A DNA stretch of 64,000 bases, from NCBI GenBank assembly GCA_027924585.1, contig BSBM01000076.1, positions 6,917,001-6,981,000 on the forward strand. The letters are read 5' to 3'. The DNA comes from Larix kaempferi. Its lineage: Eukaryota; Streptophyta; Pinopsida; Pinales; Pinaceae. This document shows, piece by piece, positions 23,095 through 35,858 of this stretch. The position numbers and the translations under genes were made by a program. Every line of letters starts with the position of its first letter. Within the stretch, counting starts at the first letter, position 1. Below the pieces are notes generated by a model. The model was not told where the DNA came from and ran no database searches. It saw only the letters and a list, made by a program, of their open reading frames with translations.

Positions 23095-24580
23095 TCACTT
23101 CTTCCTTGAAGTGTCATCATTCTGAAGAACACCAAGCCTCTCCCTGAAGTACTCGAACTTCACCCTGGCTAGTGGCTTCATCAGTACATCTACAATCTGC
23201 TCGTCCGTCACAATGTACAGGAGTTTCACAACTCCTCTCTGCACCTTATCCCTGATATAGTGATATTTGATCTCTATGTGTTTCGACTTGTCATGAAATA
23301 CTGGGTTCTCAGACAGCTTCACACAACTCTGGTTATCACAGAAGATACCAGTAGCATCCAATGGGAGATCAAATAACTTAGAAAATAGCTTCCGTAGCCA
23401 TACTGCCTCACAACTAGCTGAAGATGATGCAACATACTCTACCTCAGCTGTACTCAGTGCTATGCAGGACTGCTTCCTGCTAAACCAAGAGATCACACCT
23501 GATCCCATACTGAAGCAACACCTAGATGTGCTCTTCCTATCTACAACACTGCCAGCCCAATCTGAATCAACATAACCCTGCAGGTTAAACTTTTGATTCG
23601 CTTCATACTTGAACCCATAATCCACTATACCCTTCAGGTACCTCAGAACATGCTTTACAGCAACCAGGTGAACATCTCTCAGATCCATCAGGAATTGGCT
23701 CAATGTGTTCACCACCAAGAAAATATCTGGTCTCGTGTTCGTTAGGTACATAGAGGACCCAATCATCTGACGATACATTGTGACATCAACCGGATCAGAT
23801 GAAGCATCACACAGAAGCTTCAGGTTCGATTCCATAGGTGTGGCCATAGCTTTGCAGTCCATCATCCCAAACCTCTTCAGGATCTCTACTGCATACTTCC
23901 CTTGTCCAAGGAAGATTCCATCTGCACTCTGCCAAACCTCCATGCCAAAAACAAATAGTGCATCATCCCCAAGTTCTTCATCTCGAACTTGGCAGAAAGC
24001 TTCCGCTGCGTGTCGGCAATCAATCTGTCATCTCCTGTTACAAACAGGTCATCTACATACAAGAGTAGAATCACAGGATTCCCTTCCTCAAACTTGTAGT
24101 AAAGGTCGGAATCCGCTTTACTCTTGGTAAAGTCCAAACTGGATAGAAAGCTGTCTATCCTACCATACCAAGTTCTGCACATATATGACTCCCTTTCATG
24201 TGGCTCAGAACCAAGTGGTTGCTCCACATGCACTTCTTCTTCAACTACACCATTCAAGAAAGCTGCCTTGAAATCCATCTAGTGTATCTTCCACTTCATC
24301 ACTGCAGCCAGAGCAAGTACTGATCTAATGGAAGTGACTCTGGCTACAAGAGCAAAAGTCTCTATGCTACTACCTGCAGCATGTTTGATCTTGTATATCC
24401 TCTTGGAAGTCACTACAGACTCCCCTTCGGGTCTTGGGACTACATCCCAAACATCTTCATGATCGACTGGCACTCCTCGATCATGGCATTCTTCCCAAAT
24501 CCTTGGAACTTCAATATCTTCAATATTTTCAATAGATAACTTTGTTGCTGAACAAATGTTGTAGTCCTTCTTTTGTAGGT
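23095..24580 (-). pseudogene. Copia pol remnant: reverse transcriptase and RNase H
   Basis: Minus-strand order is intact: VPRIWEECHDRGVP, then DVWDVVPRPEGES (24279-24473 frame), MDFKAAFLNGVVEEEV and the RT active site LLLYVDDLFVTG (23886-24278), then after a frame change LGQGKYAVEILKRFGM. RNase H follows with YVDSDWAGS and its Asp residues, ALSTAEVEY, IFCDNQS and the C-terminal VDVLMKPLARVKFE (23095-23943). Lesions: a stop after KWKIH at 24279, loss of about 20 codons between GSSIE and TFALVARVT, loss of a similar block before TWYGRID, and a frameshift near 23930. Upstream integrase and protease are not found before the nested insertion at 25638. Clearly dead. Confidence 0.9.
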
Positions 24581-25633
24581 GATGGTATACGATCTTTCCT
24601 ACACAACAAGTTAAATTGCATGATTAGAAAACATCTCATAGTTTTTAGAACAAAGTCATACACATAAAGAAATATGTCATACAGTCATACAATTATCTTA
24701 GCCAATGCTTCAGTACAACATTCATCCATATTCTGTAACTTTCTAGATGCCTTCCAATCTCTACCAGAACATTGTTAAGAGTGTGCACAACTCCTAACAT
24801 GTCAGCAAAGAGGTTTCATTCTAGATAAGTAGCAATGGAATGTTGTACAGTGCCATAGGCCACTTACCCATGTATATTAGTAGTATATTGTTCATCAATG
24901 CAACTATTCTAATATGCATAATACACAACCTAATTCTAGGAACATATACATCATTGAATAACATTATGTAAGAAATGACAATTCAAATACTTATCTTTGT
25001 TTGGTTGCTAGGTGGACTCCCTCTGAATCTTTGCAACTCCATTCTGATGTGGATTGTGAGGAGTGGTCAACTCCCTCTGAATATCTGCATCCTTGCACAA
25101 ACTACTGAAGTGTGCTCCTTTGCTTTCTTGCAGGAACAACTGGAGTGTGCCTTTGCTTCATGGATTACCTGTCCTTGAACTTATATCCATCCTTAATCAC
25201 TATGCATGCTTATTAGTAGATCATCATTGTGTTATCCTTGAGGTCTCATACATAATCACACATTTATTAGTATAATCTTAATACTATCAAAACACAATAA
25301 TCTTAAACATGTATAGTCATGATCATTCACAGATAATAAACATTAGTATTCAAGGTTTCAGGGAAGACTTCTTTTACTCATGCATATTCTTATTTGATCA
25401 TAGGTCTCTTCTGATTAGTTAAATCATCAATGCATAAACCCGTGATTACTCAAACCTATACCTTCATGATTCTTCTAGTTAGTCATATCATCAATTATGG
25501 TAAGAAACATAATATGCATACAACCATGACTTCATGAATAATCATTATCAACAACACAACAGTATAGGATCCTAACACAAGGTAGGATTCTATCTTGATA
25601 TAGGAAAAACATACCTGGATTAGCATGCTAGCT
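24581..25633. other. No gene; decayed copia interior
   Basis: AT-rich, no long frame and no copia motif that I can place, although integrase should lie here. It was probably lost or badly decayed. Confidence 0.4.
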
Positions 25634-25638
25634 AGTTA
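25634..25638. repeat. Level-2 target-site duplication AGTTA, left
   Basis: AGTTA before TGTCAAAACCC; repeated after TGACA at 40573-40577. Confidence 0.65.
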
Positions 25639-28048
25639 TGTCAAAACCCAAATATCTCGAAAAATTTAAAATTTTTAAATAATAGCAATTAACGTTATTA
25701 AATGCATTCCTTGATCTGTTTGATTACTTAAAGTGATCATAAATGTGTTTAAATGATTCGTTATTAAACTTTAACTTTTTAATATGGGTTTCTTTTTCCG
25801 TTACTGATTGTTTTTCTGTTTTTGCAATCCACAAGGGGGGGGTTTGCCATAGCAGACTGGGCTTACTTAGCTTCTGAGCTAATGCATCAAAAATTGTCTT
25901 CCTCTTGCAGATACCCAGGTAAGGTACGGGATGCTACATTTAATTTTAACAGTATTATATTTCAAAAATCTGTACCAAATCATTCAGTAAAAATCTAAGC
26001 ATACTAGCCAAGTTATCAATCGTTTACAGGTAGCATTTATCCTATGACCTTCATTTAATCTAGCTATTTAAGAATTGGAAATTTCTAGAGATAAAGATAG
26101 CTATTGATATGCATAAATTTCTTAACTAGAGTTTCAGAGTATGACAGACATTTCATAAATGGTCCAATCTTTACTCCTCCACTGCTATTGTATCAATCAT
26201 GTTTTGTAATTAGAATAATTGATACGCATCGTTAAAAATGTAGAGTTCTGAAGGTGCCAATAGAAATATGCTTTGTTTGTCTCTAACACTTGCAGATATC
26301 CTGTAATATTACATGTCTCCTTTTAAACATTTTCAGAAATGGTTTAGCTTGAGAAACTATTATTATTTCTATGAATGTCAAAGTAATACGAATCTATGAG
26401 TCACCCAACAATGTCACTCTTATCATAACGACTTAGAAGAGATACCATATCTGTTGTCTCTTCCCATGCTGATTAGGGTATGTGAAATTTATTGTTCTAA
26501 ATCACTTATAACTTACATTACACCCTGATCCTTATAACTTTCAAAATGCATACGTCTAGAATACTTCAAGACTTAGTTTTGATCAATGGTGATAGAACAT
26601 GAATTATTAAGTCAAGGTTCTATCTATGCAACGTAAGGAATGAGGGTTTTATCTTCTTGTTTTTATCATTAAAAGATAACATAGAAATTATGCTACTTCA
26701 ACCTTTATGTATCGTCATGAATAGTTCCATTACTCATGCTAAGCCTTTTATTTCTATAACAAATGATGAAAGTCTCACCATAACTTTGAACATAAGTATA
26801 ATGCATAATTTTCGTTTTTTGTAGGGCAAGCAACTAAGTTCACTAGTCGACTTCGAGGTTATTGTTTAACATGGGTTATGTAAAGGGTGTAGAGATTTTA
26901 TTGTCTCGAACAATTTGGAATATTCATGTTGATTATCCTTTGATTGTAATGTACACACTATGATTTTTAATTGATATACCAATGATTTCAAACTCGTCGT
27001 AATACATTGATCCTCGACCCACTGCATGGAGAAAATTTGAGGTGCTACGTGGTGTCTTTTGGTCCAAGTGTTGGTGGTATAAAAAGTTGACTGAACCCTA
27101 GCTGGGCACTTCTCCCTCGCCTTCGGGCTCGGTCCTGTGAACCCTCCTGTCCAAATTTCACTGTGGTTCTGGAGTAACAACTTCAATACTGCTACAGACT
27201 CTTCGTATTTCTCTACTTGTATCATTCGGGAGTCTGTATACCTGCTATTTGGTATTTTTATAAAACATTTCTGATTACCTTTGATGCTGTTACTGTTTGC
27301 TAAGTTCCTTGCTACTTCCCTCCTTCGTAAATATCCACTGTATCGTTTAGAGTCGTTGTATTCCTTGTTGCTGACAACTTACGAAATGGTTGTGACCTAG
27401 GGTTTTATCTTCGTGCCTCCAATACAAGTTTGGCCATCGTGTAAGGGTATCGTCTGACTAGTTTTCTGTCACGGCTTCCTTTATGGAAGGTAACCTTGGA
27501 GTTTCCCAGCCCGTACCTTCTGGTGACCAAGGTGGTGTTTACTTGGCTCATGGTTATCAAACTATCTCCTGTAATTGCATCTGTGTGCATTACTACGGTA
27601 AGCTACAGGGTTTAATTTTGTTGTTTAAAAGTTACATAAGTTTGTTTAAAGTCCAAACAAATATGAATAAGGTTTACAATTATTACTCTTTTGTTGCAGG
27701 TCCCAGCTCCAATTACTGCATGGATGGCACCAGCTGCAACAACAGGCGTTTTCCGGGTAAGCCTGGTTCTTACCATGGCAATTTCCTCCTTGTGGGTTGT
27801 TTTGGCGGTTAGGGTTTTGGTTCGACTTACAAGTCACGACAGCCTTGCAAAAATATTCTAATTGTAATATTTAAATGAAGAATATGTGGGTTTAATCCTG
27901 TGTTGAATTTGGATATATGACTTCAGTCGATGTTGTGGCTATTGGTACTCCTTTCGGCACTTAATTTGTTTTTATACAAATGAGTTGTATTGTAAATCTT
28001 GAAAGGAACAACGGTTTGTGAACCTGTTCTGCAAGTGAGGTTACGACC

Positions 28049-28053
28049 TCGGC
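28049..28053. repeat. Level-3 target-site duplication TCGGC, left
   Basis: TCGGC directly before the LTR start; identical to 38558-38562. Confidence 0.85.
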
Positions 28054-30736
28054 TGTAGTGCCCTCACTAGGCACTAGGTACCTATTCTGTTTAAATGTCT
28101 ATTTTCTGTATGTTTATATGTCTCTGCAATTAAATAGACCAATCTTAAAACTTTTCATGTAAATACCAAGTTTTTCTCCCTTTCCTTTCTAACGAAAAGA
28201 ATCAACCGGCTATATTTCAGGTTTCTAAAAGTTCATAAATCTGTGCAAATTAAATAAACATCAGCTTAAGACTTATCAGTCTAACCCAGTTCTTTCAACA
28301 TACGTAATTTGGAAATAAAAGAAAATACCTGTTACTTAAGCTTGTTCAGTAAAATACCTGGAGTCCGTAGATTTGCAGCAAGGTAAGAAGATTCCTGTAG
28401 TGGGTTCTGTAGGTTACCTTAGCAACCTAAAATGATGTGTCCACCCTGCCGATCAGCTATTATCATGCTGACCCTAGGAAATCAACGGATTTCCTAGCCC
28501 TCGAGCCCACAGACCGATAATCCCGACAGCAGATTTTCATCGAACCCTTCCATGGTAATCTTTTGCTGAGTTAACCCCCTCCTCAGTCTTTTCATTTGAG
28601 TTTCCCACCTCCTCAAAGCTTCGAGTTAACCCCCTCCTCGGCATTCCTCCTTTTCACAAAAATAATCCTCACGGTTCTCCCACACAATTCCCCCTTACTA
28701 CTTTGTAAAACTCCTCTTTATAGAAAATCCTTTCCTCCATAATTCCATAGCTTCCTTATCACTCCACCGCCCTAGCTGTCACCCTTTTCGAAGTACAAAT
28801 CATTAATTCCACCCCTTTTTAAGGCATAAAGGTGGATTATATATTATTTTAAATCATCCAAATTCTCTCGGGTAGTGGAATTATTCAATGATTTACTTAA
28901 ACAATCCTTTTTATTTATTTTGGAATGATTCTGTTCCTTAATTTAAATGAATAATCTATTTAATAAATCATTCAATCCACTATACTTTATATAAATATTA
29001 TCATCATTATTATCATTAATTAATTAATAACAATAATAACATAATAATTAATAATAATAGAAATTAAATTAGTTGTGAATAGAAATTAGAAATATTTATT
29101 TGGTTAATGGATAAGGGTCAACATAGTACCTCTATGTATAAATAATGAAATGTACTTTAATGGTTTATTTAATCGTGATCAACAATTATATAGCACACTT
29201 TTCTAGTATTAATGTTTAACTATTATACTTCATATTGGAGTCACCTTCACCTGAGGATGCTTACAATTAATGACACTTGTTTTAATCGTTCATTACCATG
29301 TTTACATACAAGACTTAACTTATTTTATGCATTAAAACTTGATGATCTTTTACTGATTAAGTCATTGACTGAATACTTATTTGAGTTATCTATGATAACT
29401 TATAACATTGTTACATCTTGATAAGTGTGTTGTAAACCAATATTATTGCGCATGTGCATAATGTGCATGCGTGGCCAGCGTATGCACATGACAGACATGT
29501 ACTATAAACATATGTCATATTTCCTATGCATATCGGCTAACTAATATTCATAATACTTTATGCAAACCGAACAAGTACACATTCATCATAATATTACTAA
29601 AACATCATCGTTTATTTTATCAGTTAACCTTTAAGATTCCATTTCGTTATTTTTATGATTACATTTGATCAATCATTCAGGTGCAAAGAAAGCTACCTAC
29701 TACCATTAACTCCAGGTCAATGAATACCCAACCCTCAACATTACTAACTATCATATCCTCCCATCCTAACCTACTGCCACATCCTCCCTATCCCTCCTCT
29801 GCTAGTATAAAAGTGGATGTCGGACTCATCAACCTGACCACATAGAACTTGAGAGCGATAGCGTCGGTTGAACAGCGGACCTATCCTCTCCTAGCAGGCA
29901 TCCGACCATCGTCATCACACATACATGGGGAGCGTGTCTCAGCACGGCCTCCCACGATCTTGGGTATCATAGGAACATAGGGTGGGAAACACATCCATCC
30001 CTCTCAACATACTGGTCCTACGCCCTTATCAAATCATACTCTGCTGCTTTCGAGATTATCGGTCCATGTCATCGTATCATTAGTTTCGGTTGATAAAGTT
30101 CCCTGCATGGATAAGCTCTTATCCAGATATCAGATCAAGTATCCAGCTATCCCATAGCCCTTGTGTCATGTAGGTTAGTATTCCACAGAATACACATTTT
30201 ATAACAAGCAATTCCATTCGATCACCAATTGATCCATATCATCAACATCATTTTGTTTCACGTCACAATTTTATCACATCACAGGTATGCATGGAATATA
30301 ATAGTTCTATCATTTTCATCATAGGATGGCATCCATGTACAACGCCATATATTTCACATTTCATCAATGAAAACGCTAAAACATATATTTTCCATTCTAT
30401 CATTGTCTGATCCTTTTTGTCAGCATCATTTATTTCATCACATATAATCATCAAATCGATCACAGCATAATGACCACATCATATGTATATCACATTTCCT
30501 CCAGGACGATTATCAAACATACACTGTCATTATGAAATAAAAGAATCTCATGATAATCATAACTTTAATAACGGCATGAATATAGTAACATCATTAACAC
30601 AGTAGCAACATATCATCATGTCTAACATGCCGAAAATATAGTTCACTCTGTCTAGCTGAGTCAAACAGATAATAAGCAATTAAAGTGAAAGGTGTCTAAC
30701 TCGTAAACAGGCCTAGTCAAAATATGGGGCATTACA
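28054..30736 (-). repeat. Level-3 3' LTR (2683 bp)
   Basis: Minus strand TGTAATGCCCC to GGGCACTACA, with inverted TGTARTGCCC ends. Contains a minus-strand TATAAAGAGG box near 28724-28733 followed by two GAGGAGGGGGTTAACTC words. Also has a plus-strand TATAAAAG at 29816-29823. Confidence 0.9.
29816..29823 (+). promoter_or_regulatory. Antisense TATA-like box in level-3 LTR
   Basis: TATAAAAG on the plus strand, opposite to the element, in a locally GC-richer stretch (29700-30060). The same site is kept in the other LTR at 37611-37618. It would fire into the interior toward the P450 fragment. Confidence 0.3.
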
Positions 30737-30751
30737 TACACCCACCCTTCA
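30737..30751 (-). other. Polypurine tract of level-3 element
   Basis: Minus strand TGAAGGGTGGGTGTA abuts the LTR start TGTAATGCCCC. Confidence 0.7.
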
Positions 30752-33540
30752 GGAAACTTCGTCCCGAAGTTACGGTTATAATAATGCAGGGAAATTCTTG
30801 ACACATAAACTCTTCATTCTTGCAAGTAGCAGGTGTTGGCCATAATTGTCTTACTTAGCTTTGTCTTGACCGAATATGTCGGTATTATATTATGGCATTG
30901 CTTCTTTTATTCCCTGATGTGTATTCTAATAATTAAAGAAACATTTAGATTAATCCTTATATTGAATCTCTAGGATCCCTAAGGTTATATTCAAGTGCTA
31001 TCCACCTTAGTATCCTACTTTCACCGTTTAGTAACATCCTTCAAGTTATAACACCCAGAGAGGTTTACTCATCACCAAAAGCTTATATTGATCCAAGTTA
31101 GCATGAAATAATCAACGATTTTTTTTTTATTTAAAATGGAGAGCTGAGAGTTCATAATTTTTAATTATTCGACAAGTGACTACAAGGATCTTTAAGATTT
31201 GCATACCTCTCCTAGGAGATGAATATCCCTGCTATTTCATCCTAAGGTCGAACATTATTGTTACCTTAGTGTTAATAAGCAATCTACATGCTTGATAACC
31301 ATAAGTGTTGTAATCAAATATTAAATTAGGGGAAATATCATTTATTAGAATGTTCTTAGTAACTCTATCTTACCAAAATGCTTAAGTTCACTGATAGTAT
31401 TTGTTAGGGGTTTAAACAACGTAAATTTATTTACGGAGGTGCACATCGGTTCCCATTTTGCCTCCATTATTACCCCATTTACTTGTATTACTATCTCACT
31501 TAACCAAGTTGAGGGTTCGGCGCACATTCATTCACGGTAACTTCATTAGTCCCTCAATAATTCACCTACTTTTACAATTTACTGCTCATTCATTTTGTAA
31601 TCATTAAATCCTAGTTTTTTCTCAATAATAATTCCCCCATCATGACAATTTAACCTAAGCAAGTCTAGCGACATATAACCCTTACCCCTTTCTCGCACAT
31701 ACCTAGTTACTTCAATCCTTTTCCACTTACTATATCGAAACATGGTTAATTGCACATTACACATAAAAATTTTACAGTGTTAATTTTAATATATAGATAT
31801 CTCCCCTATCTTAATACTAATTAAATTTTAATTAAATTTTCCAATAGGGGAATCCATTCACACATACCTTAAATATTGACTTACCATCTCTATTTGGAGT
31901 GTCTCATACAACTACACATTATCGCTAGACATGAGATACACATATAATCTTACTCCCTTTCTTGACAGTTTGTAAAGATGCCCATTCTCATCAATAATTA
32001 ATTTCATCATTTCTCGTAAATTGGAAATGCACTATTTCCCTTAAAACATAGTTTTATTACAAATTCCAAGTACTTGATTTATAACGGTTGTTAGATTATT
32101 GGTCAAGTGTTATTGACTTTCGGTTATCTCCCATTTTGTTAGCTTCCTACCATGTCCTTACTCCATTCACTACCTTACTAGATATGGCTAATACATCTCT
32201 TGCTTCTATCGATGATCCTCCCCTTATGTATAAATGTATATTTATTCAACAATTCAGCGCATTATTAACATAAGTGGACTCCACCATCATCTTTAACTAG
32301 TAGAACTAGAACACTTCTTTATTCCTTACAATCTTTAAGGTATATCACCTTGCCATTTCACTTATCGGTAATAAATAATAACAAAAGTATCGTAACATCA
32401 TTAAATTAGGAGAACTATTATTGTTTAGAGGGTTTTCATGGCTATTTCTTATCAGAATACAATTGTTACCGTGTTTATTCGTTATTCTCATTTTCAAACC
32501 AATATAATTTGTCGAGGAACCATTACTTCTTCAATTCCTTAAGAATCTCCTAGCTAGTTTTGTTCCCATCCTTACTATCACAAGGGTAATTTACTAGCAT
32601 TTATCCTAGTATGCCATGTATTTCTTTTATCATAAGACTGTCAATCTAGCTTTAAGTAAACCAAATAAGGTTTGTATTTGAAACACTAAATTTTTAAGTT
32701 TATCCTAATAAAATTTTGGAAGCCACTGTCATCAAAAGTACCCCATCCTCGTACCAAAATTTGAACTGAATTTAGAGAAGAAATATAAGAAAATAAAGGA
32801 ATTCATTTCTACCTTGTCATTTTACATCATGAGGAAAACCTAATGCAGTGCTCCTTAAAATGCCTATATTCATACTTATGTGCAGGGAGCAGTTTGTTAG
32901 GATCAACGTGCTTGAAATTTATAGTCGTTTTCATTAATGATTTTGTCATGTAGTGAAATTAGCGTCTTAGCGTTCAGCTTGCCATGCTCATTTTAGCAGT
33001 TCCTTGCTTTCAGATTAAGTGTTTGTTTCGTCTCTTGGACTATACGTTGAAGTCTCGACAAAAGAGTTTTTTTTTTTTTTTTTAAATTCGAATAAATATG
33101 TTAATAAAATATCTAAATAATATTTTATTGTATTGTTATATTTATTTATTTATGGTAATTATTTTTGTTTCCCCCCATTAATATTCGATCACCTCATTGC
33201 TTATTATTAACTATATTCAGGTGAACTTGCATCGTCTCATTACTTATTATTAAACCACATTTATGTAAACTTACAACATCAAATTTTATTATAAATCTAT
33301 AATTAAATATTATTCTTTTATAATCATGGATTAAAAATTATTTTACTTTTAAAATTACACTTAGAAATTACTCAATAATTATTTGTAATATTTAAAAATA
33401 TTATATTAAACATAAAATAATAAATTCATATCAATCTAACTATATTATAAAATCCATGAAATATGATTCATAAAATATGTTGGTCTCTATGCTATACTTG
33501 CCTGTATTCTGCATACATACATTTTCATTATTTGGAAGCA

Positions 33541-33597
<57 letters not shown>

Positions 33598-34020
33598 TTT
33601 TATTGAATGTCAAACACTTATAACATATCAATTAATATTATGTCATCTATTTTCCTTTTTTCTTTGATATCATTTAGTCATGCATTTCCAAAATGACTCG
33701 ACACTTTGACACTTTGACATACGCTGGTTGACACAATGACCTGGAGATGAGATTTGACTTAGAAAGGGGAAAAGAGAACCATTTTGTAAATCCGACAATT
33801 TATTAAATTAAATTACTTTTGAATTGATAACCTCCAAATATAAATAATTTAGAACCTATAATAAGAAATTGTGAAGACTAATAGTTTGCATGCGTTATAT
33901 TCTATATGGTTATTTTTGAAGAACAAAATGCCTTCCATTTCCATACACCATTTTGAGCATGTTTCTTTATGTGTATACATTATGGTTATAATTTATTGTT
34001 AAAGTATTTTATAGATCCAA
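30752..34020. other. Level-3 interior, non-coding
   Basis: AT-rich, stops in all frames, short frames only (60-61 codons). Contains a T run at 33067-33083 and a TA microsatellite at about 33549-33588. No protease, RT, RNase H or integrase motif seen on either strand. Confidence 0.6.
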
Positions 34021-34124
34021 ATAAAGACACGTTAGCCTTTATTTGGTGCCGAGATCAAGCCGCGAGAGCTTGGTTTTTTTCGCAGAAGTACCTGTTACCG
34101 ATGGCTTGCCAGGCTTAGCCGTGT

Positions 34125-34490
34125 ATGGTCATACGGCAGTACGCAGCCCATGAGGTTAACGCGATCCTGTGGGCGCTGCTGATCTTCATGACAGGGTTGC
34201 TTCTGAAAAGAGTTTGGCGACTGGTGAGGTTCTGGGTGCGAGGGAGCAGGCTACCTGGGCCTCCTTTGACCGCCTTTGTGCGTAGGACCCGATGCGTTTC
34301 TAACCACAGCGGGCTTGATAATTTTACAGCTTTCCTTGGTTAGGCTCACAAAGATCATGGTTCCATAGTAAGGGTATGGCGCTTGGGTGTCAAGTCCGTG
34401 TGTGCATACGGTATATGTCTGGCAACTGGAAACCCTCGAGCCGTTTACTGCAAAAAGTTTCATGTACGAACAATTACAATTTTTTTTTCT
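34125..34490 (+). pseudogene. Cytochrome P450 N-terminal fragment
   Basis: The plus-strand frame encodes ILWALLIFMTGLLLKRVWRL, a membrane anchor of about 20 residues with a basic cytosolic end. VRFWVRGSRLPGPPLTAF follows: the proline-rich LPGPP hinge of microsomal plant P450s. After about 25 residues a TAG interrupts, and the same frame continues HKDHGSIVRVW, which fits the first beta-sheet region ('YGSIVRLWLG') of P450s, before similarity fades near 34420. Heme-binding and I-helix regions are absent. The stretch is clearly GC-richer than the surrounding interior, as expected of captured gene sequence. It runs antisense to its host retroelement. The exact P450 family cannot be told from this piece. 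Confidence 0.6.
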
Positions 34491-34749
34491 CAAGTTTAAT
34501 TTAATACATCTGGCATTCCCGTTCGTTAAATGGGGTTTTGGTTGTTTACTTTAAGTGCATGTCTTTGGTTGTAATTCCAGTACGAGTCTCGGTTGGATAA
34601 GTGCTGTGTGCTATCTTACAGAGACAAAATTTGTCTTCTGACTTCGTTACACTTTTTTTTCTTTAAACTTTGTCTTTCACCTTCAAATTCATACAAGGCC
34701 ATCTGGTTTTTTTTTTAGCTAAGAAATGATATTATTAAGATTAGGTCAC

Positions 34750-35164
34750 GTGCTCTTCCTTCCCTAGTGGTTATATGTTAACGCCTATTAGGGTTCTTTT
34801 TTCACTTCCTTATCTAGTTAGGGAAAGCATTGAGTTGGACTTTGGAGCTTCAATGAAGTGAGGTGTGGCTGCTGTAGTTGGGTGCGTGGGATCCCATTCG
34901 CCCAGGAGGTAGGCGCCATAGGGCTTGGTGACTTTCAGGTGTGCGTGGGGAAGTGTGCAAGTGAGGTGCGTTGAAGGTGCTGGGGAAGTGATGGGAGCAA
35001 TGAATGTGGCTGAGTGTGACAGGAGGAGGAGCAGCGTGAGGTTGTGAATAGGAAGAATGTGAGCAGACTGAGCTAAGGCCTGCAGAAACCTGAGCGCTGA
35101 GATGGGGCTGATGCACAGAGAAGTGAGATTCTTTAAGAAGAGACGTAAGATGTAAAATATTCAA
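34750..35164 (-). other. GC-rich segment of unknown origin
   Basis: Locally GC-rich and open in two minus-strand frames. The frame with VTKPYGAYLLGEWDPTHP looks more protein-like than the 104-codon ATG frame. Not recognised. It may be a second captured gene fragment, next to the P450 piece. Confidence 0.3.
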
Positions 35165-35844
35165 TCTTCCATCTTAATTATGCATTTCTCATGTTTGATT
35201 TCAGTTTTGGGGATAGATATATATATTTGAAATTTGATATTCAAAATGTTTAAATTTTTATTTTAATATAAATAATTTTTATTTCGAATAATAAAATATT
35301 AATTATTTGTATGTATCATTACATTAAAAACATAAACATAAAATTACAAAAGTCAGATAATGAATATAAATATAAGATTATAAAACATTGATGATTATTT
35401 GAATATCCGCCAAATTTTTTTTTCATGAATTGAAACAAATATCAAAACGTCAATTATATGCAAATGAATGTGAACCCTATAACCTCACATTGTTTTATGC
35501 AGGTTAATACAATTAAAATCTAATTGGTCACAAATAGATATATGGTATTCATTTTCTGGCGTTTGCATGTTTCATGTTTAAAAGTATTAAGATGATGTTT
35601 TTTTTTTTAGAACTCTCTTGCTATATGTATTATATAAGAAAAAAACTAAATATATCTTTGTTTCATTCTGTGAGTGCAGGTAGTTTACAAGTGGTTACAA
35701 CTATTGGAAAGACGGATTAGTGTAATTCTCTTTCTTTCTTTTTTTTGCAAAAATTAGATACCTATAATTTCCAGGATATATATATATATATATATATATA
35801 TTTGGGTGTGAATAGGCCCTAAGGTACGAGTTTTCAAGCCTAGG
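35165..35844. other. Level-3 interior near PBS, non-coding
   Basis: AT-rich with a TA microsatellite at about 35778-35802. No gag frame where one would be expected. Confidence 0.5.
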
Positions 35845-35856
35845 GCTCTGATACCA
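35845..35856 (-). other. Level-3 primer-binding site (initiator tRNA-Met)
   Basis: Minus strand TGGTATCAGAGC, two bases after the 5' LTR's terminal CTACA. It fixes the element on the minus strand. Confidence 0.85.
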
Positions 35857-35858
35857 AA

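Noticed and set aside
25835-25852. ACAAGGGGGGGGTTTGCC as a polypurine tract of a plus-strand element
   Set aside because: It lies about 200 bp inside the level-2 left end, with no LTR start after it and no PBS partner.
27405-27590. tRNA-like sequence around GTAAGGGTATCGTCTGAC
   Set aside because: No acceptor stem pairing, no GGTTCGANTCC box and no cloverleaf could be drawn.
34850-35164. 104-codon His/Ser/Pro-rich frame as a gene
   Set aside because: Typical of a GC-rich stretch read in a wrong frame; another frame on the same strand looks more protein-like, and neither is recognised.
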